Source: Albifimbria verrucaria (lineage: Eukaryota > Ascomycota > Sordariomycetes > Hypocreales > Stachybotryaceae). From it: a stretch of DNA of 64,000 nt. The stretch lies in NCBI GenBank assembly GCA_020081605.1, contig JAHREC010000011.1:3162001-3226000 (forward strand). The letters are read 5' to 3'. The notes beneath the pieces are model-generated. The model did no database searches. It was not told where the DNA came from and saw only the letters and a list, made by a program, of their open reading frames with translations. The position numbers and the translations under genes are program-made. Within the stretch, counting starts at the first letter, position 1. Every line of letters starts with the position of its first letter. Of this stretch, positions 46,801-58,513 are shown in pieces.

Positions 46801-49792
46801 GTTCCTCTCTGAGGCTATGAATCTTCTCGTACGTAGGGTCGTCCGACTTGAGGATGTAACCAGCCTTGTAGCGGAATTGGGGACGTAGCTCCTCATCTTC
46901 GGCAACTTCAGCAAGTGGATCATCATCCATCATCAGATCATCGCCATCCTCGTCAGTCGGTACGGTGTCTGGTCCGCCGGATGCCCGCTTCGGATCAAAG
47001 AGTGTAGCCATGCCAGAAACGACAAGTCTTATCTGCTGCATAAGCCTGGAGACTTCGTCGGACCACTCCTTGTTTTTGCCCTTTCGGCTCACAGGCGGGT
47101 CATCACTCATCAACCGTTCCAGTTGTTCAGCCGCAGACTTGGTTTGCGCTGCGAAAAGCTCAACGGCAAACTCGATTTCGGGCGGAGAGGGCTGGTGCCA
47201 GCGAATTGTAAGCTCTGCTGACGAGGTAGTCTTCCCCAGTCGTCTACATCTAACCCTCTTGCAATGACCTCAGGCTCGTATAAAGCGTGGTCAATGGGAT
47301 AAGTGTGGGTCAAGTTTAGCAAGAGATGATGAATGAAGTTGGAGACTAGGATAGTCGGCAAGCCTCGGCACTTCTCCTGCATGAATGCAGCGATGCTGAG
47401 CAATTCCTCTTTATATTTGAGGACTTCCTTACCAACATGGACTACTGCCATGGCAAGCATACTGATGTGCCATACTAGGGCTCTGTCTCTTGGCAAGTAG
47501 TCCGTGCCGCTGGTGCGATCAGAAGCGGCATGGTTGTAATCAATCTCATTACGGATGTTCACCACAAGCATGGGGATGAACACCTTGAGCGTCTTTTCGG
47601 GATTGACCTTGCAGAGTGCATTTAGAATCCAAGCCATGGCATCCCGAGCCTGGTGGACAACATGAGAGGAGACAAACGTGGCAATCTTATCCAAAGCCAT
47701 GTCAAAAGCTCTGGAGATAGCGATGCAAACAGCGGCGAAAGAGCTGCAGGGAGGGCGTTGATAACATTATCCTCCGGTGTTCCGCCGCGAACTTGATTGG
47801 CGTCGGGCAAGTTCTCAAGGAGGGTAAAGACTTTACCCAGTAGTGTCAAAATAAATTCACCAAATCCGGCGGTGGAGGATCGCAAAATGTTCGCTTCGTC
47901 CTCATCGGTGAGTTCAGCATTATAGTCAATCTTGACGTTTTGACCGTCACGCTCCATTCGGTCCATCTCGCCTTGTACCCACTGCATTGCCAGAGTCGTA
48001 TCATGAATATGGCCATCTTCCTTGATCAGCGGCACCATGGGAATACTATAAGCTACACTCTGGATGAAGTTCAGAGTGTACTGCGTTTTGTTGAGATCAT
48101 TGGCATCAATACCAGGTAAAACAAGGGCCAAAAGCGCTGTAATGTGGCATCTGTAACCCTTGAGCTTGGACATGATGTTGGCAATCATCTGAAGACCATT
48201 AAGACTAGATGTGGTCCGATGAACTTCAACAAGGCCTTGGAGACTTGGGTAGAACCGTTGCAGAGCACCTGGAAGCACTAGATCAGGCTCAAGATACGCC
48301 AATCCTTGGAGGGCGCTGTAGTAGCAGTGAGATACTCTGGTGCTCTTGGAGAAAAGACCCATATAAGTCACATCCATTAGAGAGGTGACAAATCTTCGTT
48401 TGAGCGCGTCATTTATCTTGCGCTCATCTGGGCAGTCGAGCTCACCGCTCTGCTCACGATTCCATCGAGACACAAAAGCGTCAGTCAAGAAAAGCACCAA
48501 CTGCCCAAGAAGTGTAGTCCATGCGCCTTGGTTGGATGGATGGAAGAAGGTGTCGATCGAGTCCATCAAACCTTCTAGACCAGACATGGTCGATTCCTCA
48601 TGGTCCAAACAGATGGGAGACAGGGAGCTCACGATCCAGCGCGCCATCATATATGCGACTGGATACTTTTTCTTATCTTTCTCCATGTACATACCAGCAC
48701 CAGATAAAAAGTCCAAGGCAGTATAGGGCGAGTTGGCCTGTCCAACAGGGATTTGAGTCAGGCGCAGGATTGCCGTGAAAATAAGATCAGACTGCGCCTT
48801 GGTGAAGATACCATACTCAGCAAAGGGTACATGCGAGCATGCCATGTGATCCCTCGCCAGCCTAGAGAAGAGATCCACGAACAAGACGTCAATGGCTTTG
48901 GAGCGGTTCACGATGGACCATAGATGGAACAATGTAGGGAAGAAGTCGGCTGGCTGCGACTGAGGTTCATCCACTGGTGCTGGATGGCTGGGTAACAGAG
49001 CGTTTAGAACGCCAACAACGATGAAAGCGTTGGGCAGTTCATTGACGCTGAAGTAGGGCAAAAACTCGGCGAGCATAGCCCGCCGGTCCCTGGGATCAAA
49101 GTATGTATGGGCATGGGTACAGAGCTTCATCAGCTGCTTCGCCGGTCGTCTTCGGTTGCTTTGGTGCGCAGGTACTTCGGAGGAAGCACCCAGGCCTTGA
49201 TCTCGTTCCACAGGGGTCGCCATTCCAACGTAAGATCCTCGCCTGGCTTCAGGTAGTGGTTCTTTCTGTAGAGTCGAGCTCGTTAGCAATCTGTAGCTAC
49301 GTACGCCTAGTGCGGAACAACAAAACATACCTCGTCAGAGTCAACACCATACGAAGGAATCGATCGGATGCAGTCGGGTCGAGGCCAGGGGCCAGAGCAA
49401 GCGAGTAGTAGAGCTTCGCCAGCTTCGCCCTAAGCTCCTGGTCATCTCGAACTTCAGGTTGAGCCATCCTTGCAGCTCCCTAGTCCAGTGAAGAGCACCA
49501 GGAGAAAAGTCCTCGGCCTTGACGGATATGTAGAGCTGCTTCAGGATTCCTGCAAGGCGGCATCACGCTGCGTCTCCTCTTCGACCTCAAACGGCAATTG
49601 CCGGAAGTAGGCGAAGGTTCGAGGTCGGTAGCGCTTCTTGTCATCTTCATCCGATTTGGCGCACGGAATGCCAGGAGAGGTGGCTCGAGAGATAGGTTCG
49701 TAGTTGGCGAAGCTGGTAAGGAGGCTGTGGGCGTGTGCAGCAGACAAAGCAGCCACCGAGCCCTCGTGGCGAGGCCCTATGTTCTCGTCCAT
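43821..49792 (-). CDS. Proteasome activator BLM10/PA200
   Basis: Very large HEAT-repeat protein that caps the 20S proteasome core and opens its gate. Corrected length is about 1,951 residues, the family's usual size. Recognisable parts: N-terminal KKRYRPRTFAYFRQLPFEVE, LALAPGLDPTASDRFLRMVL, DFLSGAGMYMEKDKKKYPVA, the long middle around SAHPMERHVRLYKADI, and C-terminal VRSCASTTLAGMIRCSPRR. Introns are 49266-49330 and 43884-43943. The last exon ends LEGVLWKSYFA, where family members carry the HbYX-like tail that docks into the core. Nine single missing bases break the frame, near 49550, 49450, 49140, 47705, 47215, 45175, 44990, 44043 and 43990. The start at 49792 (MDENIGPRH) is the first ATG in frame and is tentative. 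Confidence 0.92.
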
Positions 49793-51559
49793 GACGCAAA
49801 GAGCTTCGTCCAGCCGGCGATTTACGGACGGGGACGGCGAGCCTGCGGCGGCCACGCCAGCAGTGTTCGGGGTTTGTGAGGTCGACAGCGGCTGAGGGGG
49901 GCTTGCTTGGTGGTTGGTGATGGTGGTTCTGGTGGTGACGAGAGAGTAAAGCGAGAGGAAGTTGAGACGCGGAAGAGAAGCTGAAGCAGCTCCTAGCTGT
50001 CGGCTTTTATGATGGAGGATGGACGAGGATGCGGCAGAGGTCCATGTGATGACCAAATCAGCACGGGAGACGAAAAGGTTGCGAAAAGCCTCGAATTGAC
50101 GAAAAGGGGAGGGGCCTGCTGTTAGGCACGGCGATGATGGGTAATGATGGCGTTGAAGTGATGATGCTAGCAGCAGGAGCCTAGAATTTCCCCAGTCCCA
50201 GTAGGTTTAGTAGGTACAGCTAGACTAACAGCTGTCGCAAGTGGTGGTGCCCCTCCCAGTTCGACGCAGATACATTAGCAGCTCTCCTTCCCAAGTACCT
50301 ACCAACTGCGGTGTCGTCAGCAGCCGGTGGCTTGCTAGGAAAAGGTACAAGCTCGGTGCGGGCTCCCCATGACAAAGCAAGTACCCTCATCGCAAGCGCT
50401 GCAACAGGGTCCCTTGATGGATTATTTCTTTCAGTCACAAGCACATCCATGCAGCAGGTACTTTGTATCACCAACATCTCGGAAGCGTCACTAATGCCCA
50501 TTTACACAGCATCCGTCGCCCACGGAAGCAAACGAGCCTGGTTCATGTTTTTGCTTTTCTTATTCTTCCGTACAATGGTGTGAGCCAGTTGCTTTTCGGG
50601 AAGCGAGTTGCAGGCCCTTTTCTTTGTTATCGTCGGCTGAGTCTCGCAAAAGCAACACAGCATCCGTCTCATTGGCACGTGGATGATGGCTTAACTGGTA
50701 CAATGCAGGCGGAACAAGAAGAGACGATGGATGGGCCTTGGCTCAGACAACACGCGAGGCTGGTCATCAGCATCCGACAACACAATCATTGGCTGTGTTG
50801 CCCGCCATTCCATCACCTCGTTGAATCATTCGTTTGCATGTGAACCTGGACTCCTCTGGACGAGTAAACCAGGGTGCATGCATGCATTGTATGTATTCTG
50901 TATTTTTGTATTATGTGTTCTAAGAATACCTATTTCGCCTTACCTGTCTTACTCCTAGCACATCAGCGCAAAACAAGGTATTGAGAGAGACCAGGATGAC
51001 TGAGCCAGTCTGGAAGGAATGCTGTTAAGTTGTTAGTCGGGGGAGGGAACACAAAAAAAAACAGCGACAAATATAAGCAAGGGCAACACGAGCAAGCCCT
51101 CCCGACCGTCATATTTGCACCTCTGTCCACCATCTACCTAAACCCAGCACGGCGGGATTCAGAGTTTACCATAGGGTAGGTCAAGCCCAGGGTCTGGATG
51201 CGTGTGGGCCATCGTGCATTCCCGAAGGCGGCTCCACCTCCCGTTCCGGCCGCGCATGGGGTCCACAACCACCGCCTAAACCCGACCATGCTGGAACTTC
51301 CCGGCTTCTTTCACCGCCTGGCCGAGAGACCTGGGAGGATACGTGATTTGCCATGGAGGAAACCAACAGAACCAATTGACGCCATGCTAGTACATACTGT
51401 GTAAACAAATATCATCCCGCTTCCACGGTATGGCCAGGTAGATCTACAGCTTAGCCGAGGACAACACGTGGCGTATGTTAGATAATTCTTTCATTTCATG
51501 CAGGAGACCAGTCGGCTGTTTGGGTAAAATATTCAAGCGGGGTATCTCTATTTTGTTAT
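49793..51559. other. Intergenic: BLM10 promoter side and 3' side of the next gene
   Basis: 1.77 kb, no supported gene. The minus-strand frame is open for 88 more codons upstream of the chosen BLM10 start but without an ATG. A poly-A tract lies near 51,053-51,061. Nothing else recognisable. Confidence 0.5.
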
Positions 51560-53267
51560 CTATTCCTTCAATTGATACTTGAGTGATGATTGTGACTTTG
51601 CCTGTGAGGTCTTTCGGTGGAACAACCTCTCTGCTAGCTCACGCATCCGGAAACGGCATGTAGGCGTCTTCTCTTCCGTTGTCTGGCGGGTCTCCTTGGC
51701 CACGTTGTCGTGCGCTGGCGGTACCCCAGACAACCTCCGCCTGTTCTCCATGAATGCCGCACCCGTTGACATGGCACGCCTGGGACGCGGCGGGGCCGGG
51801 TGTTGCTGGCTTGCAGTGTCAGAAGACGCCGAAGACCCAAGCGTTGAACCTGCAAGGGTGCAGGCCATGCCCAAGTTGTTGCCCACACCAGAGAACGAGC
51901 GCGCTCGCTCCAGGTTTCGTATACTCGCAGATCGGCAGTGCGCAGCGGTTTTCGCGAATTTAGGATTGGCAGAGGCGGGCCAGCCGTCTTGTCGTAGGCC
52001 GATCCAGATTGCCGTAGCCACCATAACCTTCTTCTCCTCTTCTGTCACGGCGACCATCATTCGCTCCGCTGTAGTTGCAATCCGCGGGGAAGATGGTGCA
52101 GAGTCGCCCGAGAGGGCTGCATCCGAGTCAATCGGTCTGGTTGGAGGAAGTGGCCGCTTGCTGTTGACATGGTGCTGTAGGTATCGTATATATCCAAGGA
52201 CGTGGGTGTTAGGGAGCCAAGGATAGGATGTCTTCGTGTATCGGGGTTAATTATACTGAAGGTCCATTTGCGCTCTGACAGAATCTCCGCGGCCTCTTCC
52301 GTAGAACTGATTGGTGGTAACGGAGAAGCCCTCTTAACCCATCGCGCTGTGGTCACAGTACCCTGGGCATCGGTACGAGTAAATTCATAAGAGCCATTCA
52401 TCATGCGGCTGGTGACCCAGACCGACCCATCCTCTAGGACAATGTCGGCGTGGTCATCATCGGGAGGTAGTGTACTGATAACAGCTAGCACATCCCGGTG
52501 ATCTAGGTTATCTTCTCTGCCTTGAGTTCCATGGGATTCTTCAGACTGGGCTGAACCGTAATCGTCACTTCGAACTATAAGGACATCGCTCTGGTCCAGT
52601 TCGGGTTTTGCTCGGAAAACGCGAGAACACTTCTTGGCGAGCAAAGGAATGATGAGGGATCCCGCCAACAAGCCTGACGGCACAACATCGTAGGCTGGGA
52701 TGGCGCGCTTGTCACCAACCTGCTGCAGTTGCAGTAGCAACCTCGGCCGGATCTGAACCAACCTCCGCTGCTTGTTCCGCAGCGCCGGAGCCAGGTGGGC
52801 AAATGCGAAGCGAGTGGAGGTGCGTAGGCTCCGCCTCCTCCGCCTCACGCGGGTCGAGGCGGCGACGCTGTCGCTGAACTCGGAGCCAGCCAACGAATCC
52901 TCGTCTTCGCTGGCAATGATGGATTTTCGCTGATAACCTAGGTCCATTGGTGGGTCGCGGAACCTGACGGAAGAGTCCTTCTTACGGATTACATCGGAGG
53001 CTGTACGACGGTGTAGGCGAGGAGATTGTGGCGGTGACGATGAGGATGTGAAGGAGACGGGAGACGAGGGCAGCGGAGAGCCATGTGAGGAAGGATCGCT
53101 GGGCGATGCTGAAGACGACGAAGCGAGGGAGAGATGGCGATAATCAGGTTCGGAAGCGGTCCGCAGCGCGGAGCGGAGGAAAGGTACAGGTTTCTTTTGC
53201 AGCTCAGGAGACGGTCGTGGTTCGAGTATTCGTGGCCATGAAGGCCAGCACCGGAGTGAATGAGCAT
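51560..53267 (-). CDS. Conserved-looking protein of unknown function, Ser/Pro-rich N-terminus
   Basis: No family recognised. Corrected length is about 569 residues. The N-terminal quarter is disordered (Ser/Pro runs such as LASSSSASPSDPSSHGSPLP), then HRRTASDVIRKKDSSVRF and an Arg-rich stretch RVRRRRRSLRTSTRF. A folded-looking middle reads VVPSGLLAGSLIIPLLAKKC and RKWTFSIINPDTRRHPILGS. The C-terminus has a helix with EEEKKVMVATAIWIGLRQDG, and the end is KSQSSLKYQLKE. One base seems missing near 53225 and one near 52160. The start at 53267 is tentative; an ATG at 53239 is in another frame. The hydrophobic segment could be one membrane span. Serine/arginine motifs suggest phosphorylation, but no role can be assigned. 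Confidence 0.7.
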
Positions 53268-56200
53268 CCTCAGACTAGGGCGCGAGACACTCCTGCCGCC
53301 CCACGGAGAAGCCTTTTAATTTTGAGGGCAAGAGGAAGCTTTAGGGCAGGCGAGAGACCCGAATTAGCCAAGAGGCATTCGATGGTTCAGGAGTCGTACG
53401 TCCGTGGGTGGTACCAGTACGGATACGATCGAGTTAGAGCGCTGAGGAAATGCAGTCCCCGCTGCTACGTTGAAGCGGAGAAAGCGAGCCAGCCGGTGTG
53501 AAGATTATGTCGTGTGGCTGACCAGCAGCAAAAGGGAGAAAATACAGACGGAAAAAAAGGAAGGGAATTGAAGGAAGAAAAATAAAAAGGTGAGACAGGT
53601 TGAGGTCGTCGAGGATGAGTCGTAAGAAAAAAAAGCGTCCGTTATCCAGCAAGGGAGCTTAGCGACGACGAGGGCCCCTAGCAATTCGGTTCGGCGCTGA
53701 CAAGAATAATTGCAGTTATGCTGTTTGCTGGTGGTTCAAGCAACTGGCACTATACATCAATCAGCCGCCCCAGCTAGTTTATATTGCGCCGGCAAAGCGA
53801 CAAGGTAGCGGCAGGCCAGGCGTGCAGGGACCACGAAGACACCGTCTTGTGGCTAGACGCTCGTGTTCGGGTCTGGGAGAAAGACAAGCAGGCTGAAGAG
53901 GAGAGGGTGTCAAGGTAAAGTGATGGGAAATGCAGATCCAGGTGAGGTGGCATGACAGGCAAATAAGGAGAGGGGATGTCAGACCATCAAATAAAATAAA
54001 ACAAAAATATGGCTTACCAGAAGTAGCATGTGCGTGTGCAGTGCATGCAGAGGCGGTGGCTGGAACCATAAGGCTGGCAGCACTCCCCATACGCTAGAAC
54101 AAAGTATGAAGCGTAGGAGAGACTGTGAGAAATGGCCCCCTCCGGTATCTTTCGGCCAGATCGATGCTTTCTGCGTCGAGAAACTTGACTCTTACCAAGT
54201 TTGTAGGGCTAGCTCGTCTATGGCAGCCAGTCTGGTAGGGTGAAACCAACTTGTAAGCCTGGATCGAGCTTTTGATGGCCAACAAAGTTGGGGGCGTCGA
54301 TCGTTTCAGAGGCGGCTACCAACGAGTAAAATAGATGTAAGCACCAGAGACGGGCTGAGTACGAGGGCTGATGGCGCTGAGAGGCGGGTGATGGAAGACT
54401 AAAGAATGGTCCAGTTTATGATGACAATCTTAGGTCGAATCAGGTTGACATAATCGTGAGAGGGGATACGGGGCGAAAACAGGAAAAAAAAAAAGATTAA
54501 GAAAATTGCCCTAGATCTGTTGAAGTATGGGAGACCTGAAATCTCACGATCCGACAGTTCCGTCACAGGTACCACGGCTTGTTTAGGGAAAAGATGGCAG
54601 GCTATTTTCCAACGCGTGATGGGTCCATTCCAACATAAGCGGCTCTTTGCCTTGTTGACAGACGCAACAGAGTCAGTCAGTCAGACGGGTTTCGAGTCTT
54701 GCAACTCCCGGCGCTAAATCTTGAACGGGCGGAGAAGTTTGAGACACCGCTCTTGGAATTAGCACGAGAGACACGGACGCGAGAGGGTCATATGAGAGGG
54801 CTGCCCTGGTTGAAGTGATGGATCGAGGAGCCGCACTGACAAGAGTCTAGCGGATGAACGGCATGCCGGCCTTTGCGCTTGTCACACGAGCTGAATGACG
54901 GTGGCGCCCGTTGCAAACAACTAAACTCACAACCTCGAAATACTGGGGAAAGTTTATTCTTCGCGACGCCTGGTAGATAACCTTCTTCCAAGCTGCTACA
55001 GCCCCCGGATCGTCGTGGTGCTGGCAGCCAGCAGACCCGAGCGCAGGCGGAGTTTGGGCGAGAGCAGAGGGCATCCGGATCGGGATGTCTCCGGCCACGG
55101 GCGGCCACGGACGAAGACCAAGGGAAGAAGAAACGTCTGTTTGTCGACTGACGTACCCGTGCCAGCGTTGCCTGGATCAACGTCCAGGTATACCCAGCGA
55201 GCTGCGGAGTTCGATGTTGGACCATATTCTAGAAACCACATGCATTGTTACTGGATTATGAATCCTTCCCATACATCCATCCCACCCACCCAATCGTGTG
55301 GAGCCTCGTTCCCGCTACGCGATGCAATGCGCCCAGCGGACCACCTGGCAGGGCGGACATGGAAGCCAATCAACAGCCGCAGGGCTAGGCCGAGAAAACC
55401 GATCTGGACATGAGTTACCTACCTGGTCCAACATCCATGCAGTGCAAATCCCTCATGCGTTAGCGATGCGGTGCGGCCCCGTGCTGAGCGGGTGCCAACC
55501 CGAGCGCGCGCGGCCATTTTAGGTTGCCGTATGATGTGGTCCGGAAGACTCGGGCCCTTTCCATCTTTCTTTCTTTCTTCCGGTTCCTCTTATTAATAGG
55601 ACCCTTCTTTTTCCTGCTTCTTGGTATCCGTCACGGTCATGCCTAGCGCCGCCACGCCAAGGCCGAAGCCGAGGCTCACTCTTGGCCCACCTCGGTATAC
55701 CTTGGCTGTAGGGCTCGATTTGACTTGGCAGACAGAAAAGGTCAAAGAAGGAAGAGAATCAAGGTAGAGAGGAGGAGGGAAAGGAAAAAAAAGATTCTAG
55801 ATTCAAGGGGAAAATGCCACTCACCTAACATGCGCAAGGTCCATGTGCGGCTGTCTGCATAACGTTTCGCCTATGAGACTGGTTTTATGAATGGTTTGGC
55901 ATTTTGTTTTGCCCACTGGCGCCTCTCTCTCCAAAATCGCTGAACTAAACCTTGAATCAGCTGTACGTCTCACGTGCTTACGAGAAATGTAGCTAGGCAG
56001 GGGAGCGATAATTGCGCCGTACCCAATTTTCCTTTCTGCACAAGCCAAGCGGCGTCTTTTGCTTCTTATATCTTGTTTGATGACAAGCGGCTGACTGCCC
56101 CACACGAAACGAGGTTGCTGAATGTTGCGGATGTGCGTGGCTCTGTTCAAGTCAGAACCCCACGTCCCCTTCTTTTGATATCATACGTGCTGAAGAATGC

Positions 56201-56675
56201 AGGTGTCATAAGCACCCAAAGCACAATATAACAAGGTGCAGCAGGGTGAGACTCTGTGTTCACCTCAAATGCGTGCCAGGCATCGTAGAGTGAGTGACGG
56301 GAGGCAGTTTTCTGTCTACCTACTTATTGTAGGTGCCGCAACCACCAATATCCCATCCGAATATCCTATCCATGGCTCCTCAAAGCAAAAGTTAAAATGT
56401 TATGCTATGGATATATTTAGTTGTGGCTTTGCAGAACAGCAGAGCATGGCATCGTATGACCCTGTGACTGAGCCTCAAGATAAGATAAGATAGACTACGT
56501 GGAGTTTCATGCCGCCCTTATCGATAAGCCACTTTTCCAAGCTCCTGCTGGATGCCGCTTCACGATCCTGACAATGCGTGCCATTCGGCTCCAACTTATT
56601 CGTCGACTGTTTCCCGAATGGCATGAAATTAGAGAGACAAATTCTAGCAACCCACCCAATGCGTAACTGGTCAAT
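53268..56675. other. Intergenic region
   Basis: 3.4 kb without a supported gene. Many short frames, none with a motif. Homopurine and poly-A tracts (near 53,570-53,630, 54,482-54,492, 55,770-55,800) and pyrimidine runs (55,565-55,620) are present. A small spliced gene cannot be excluded. Confidence 0.45.
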
Positions 56676-57950
56676 ATGGGCGCCCAGTCCACGATTGTAC
56701 AAAGAGCGCCATCGGCGCCCTTGTTGAATCGCTCCCGGTTCGTCGCCTTCCGTAGCTCGCGACATCGCATTGCAGCACTCGCCCTCTATCGTTCGCTGCT
56801 TCGGTCGGCCAAGAAGATCACAGTATCTGGAGCTGTGCAGGAGCCGGCTGCCTTGGACCACCCAGTCACGCAGCTCGTTAGAAAGCGCTTCGCAAAGGCC
56901 AAGGCCTATGATAGCTCCAGACTTGTCTTTGCCGCCATGACGGCAGGTTACAAGGTACTACCACCGCTCAACCTACGAGATGATGGGGCCTTTCGCTCAT
57001 AGTTTCTAGTTTCTTGGACTTTTTACCAAGGCGCAAGCGGCCGGGTCTGCAGAACATGCTCAGGTTCTAAGCTATCTAGATGGTCGACGCCAGGTTGCTC
57101 ATGCTTCCAGAGACGCCAATGACCCTTTATCCTCCACGAAACCCATCAGAAGACCCTCAGAAAATCGAATTCCCTTCCTCGCAAGGATCGAGCGACCCGG
57201 CGAGGCTCCCGATTATGCGCCTAGCAATCCACCTACCCCAAAGGAGGCTCTGAAGGGCAAGCGCCATATACCTCGCTTAGCCGCCACAGCCGATGGCCTG
57301 CCCTTCCTCCGATTTAAAAGCCACAACCAGTTGCTCTGACTCGGTTCTTGCGTCAGAAAACTGATGCTTATAAGAAAGGGATCAACGAAATTGTGTACCT
57401 TGAAGAAGAAGAGAATGCGCTTGCTCGGCTGGAGGATGAATGGGACTACCTCGTCGAGCAGCAATTAAGAGAGCAGGCTGGCAAGTCTCGACAAGTGCGC
57501 GGCGACATAGAGTCAACTTTTAGTTGGACGGCTCAGGTGGCGCGACTCTGGTGGGAGTGGAAGGTTGAGAAGATGTGGGAAGATTGGATGGCTAGAGGCA
57601 ACGCTTTGCACGAAATCATCAAACGCGAAGAGGTTCTTGTCACACAGGAGAACATGGAAGCAGAGCGACAAAGCGACTCCCATACGCCACCGAATGTCCA
57701 ATCTAAGCCCATTAGTAAATTCTTTGGAGGGAGCAACGGCTTGGGCCTACAGACGAGAACAAATGCCGTTGTAGACACAGAAACGCGGAGCCTACCACCG
57801 CTAGGAAGACGAGCCGAGCATGGAGGCCCAACCCTGAGGAAACTCTTGAACCTCATAACTCTCGAGCTTGAGAGGCATCGTAGGTGTCCACAACCACCGA
57901 CTCCAGAAGAAAGCATGGAGAGAACTAAAAACCGGGTCAATTGGTCATGA
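56676..57950 (+). CDS. LYR-motif protein with long C-terminal extension
   Basis: Begins MGAQSTIVQRAPSAPLLNRS. Then RHRIAALALYRSLLRSAKKI, which carries the L-Y-R tripeptide and following basic/hydrophobic pattern of Complex1_LYR proteins, and FAKAKAYDSSRLVFAAMTAG completing the three-helix domain (roughly residues 30-105). LYR proteins are mitochondrial adaptors for Fe-S insertion, acyl-carrier protein binding and respiratory-complex assembly. The remaining 300 residues have a linker, EIVYLEEEENALARLEDEWD, and a Trp-rich helix LWWEWKVEKMWEDWM; I do not recognise this part. Bases are missing near 57000, 57030 and 57335. Corrected length is about 425 residues, against roughly 80-130 for most LYR proteins. 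No intron. Confidence 0.75.
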
Positions 57951-58513
57951 AATGGCCAAAGCTTTCGGTACTGATAAAATGTCATGACTTGACTCACGAG
58001 ATTCCTCATTCAAGGCCACTTTAGGGTAAAGCCTGAATTATTGATAACTACCGGCCTCTAAGCGATTTGTGGTAAGCCTCCAACTGCAGAACTGATTTGA
58101 TTTATACGGGGTTGTACCAGTATTCTTAAACTGGGGATCTGGTGATTATGAGAACGGATGACAACCTTAATTAAAAACGCAAGAGGAACATGGTCACTGT
58201 GCTTGGGTATTTAAGCACCTGTATTTTTACGGCGCAAAATGGTCATTAGTTCATGATGATGACCAAAGTGTACAGTACAATATCACCATGACTTGGAAGT
58301 CATGTACTATAGATCTTACAACCATATCATATATCATGTAGTGAGGTCTAACTTTCTGCCTCAATTTCAACTACCTATACTTTACTGGCTTGCGATTCTC
58401 TTCTTCCGAGAAATTGCCTGCCCGTTTGTGCCCTTTCCACCTTTGCTACTTCGGCCCAGCTCATTGCCGACTTCAAGGCCGGAGGCTGGCTCGGCCGCGC
58501 TGTTGCATTAGAA
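57951..58513. other. Intergenic between convergent genes
   Basis: 563 bases. The minus-strand frame that ends at 58375 (with AMSWAEVAKVERAQTG) overlaps the right part and could be the true kinase C-terminus if one more indel lies near 58560. Otherwise nothing seen. Confidence 0.4.

Noticed and set aside
53085..53501. 138-codon plus-strand frame
   Set aside because: Antisense to the Ser/Pro-rich N-terminus of the unknown protein and without motif.
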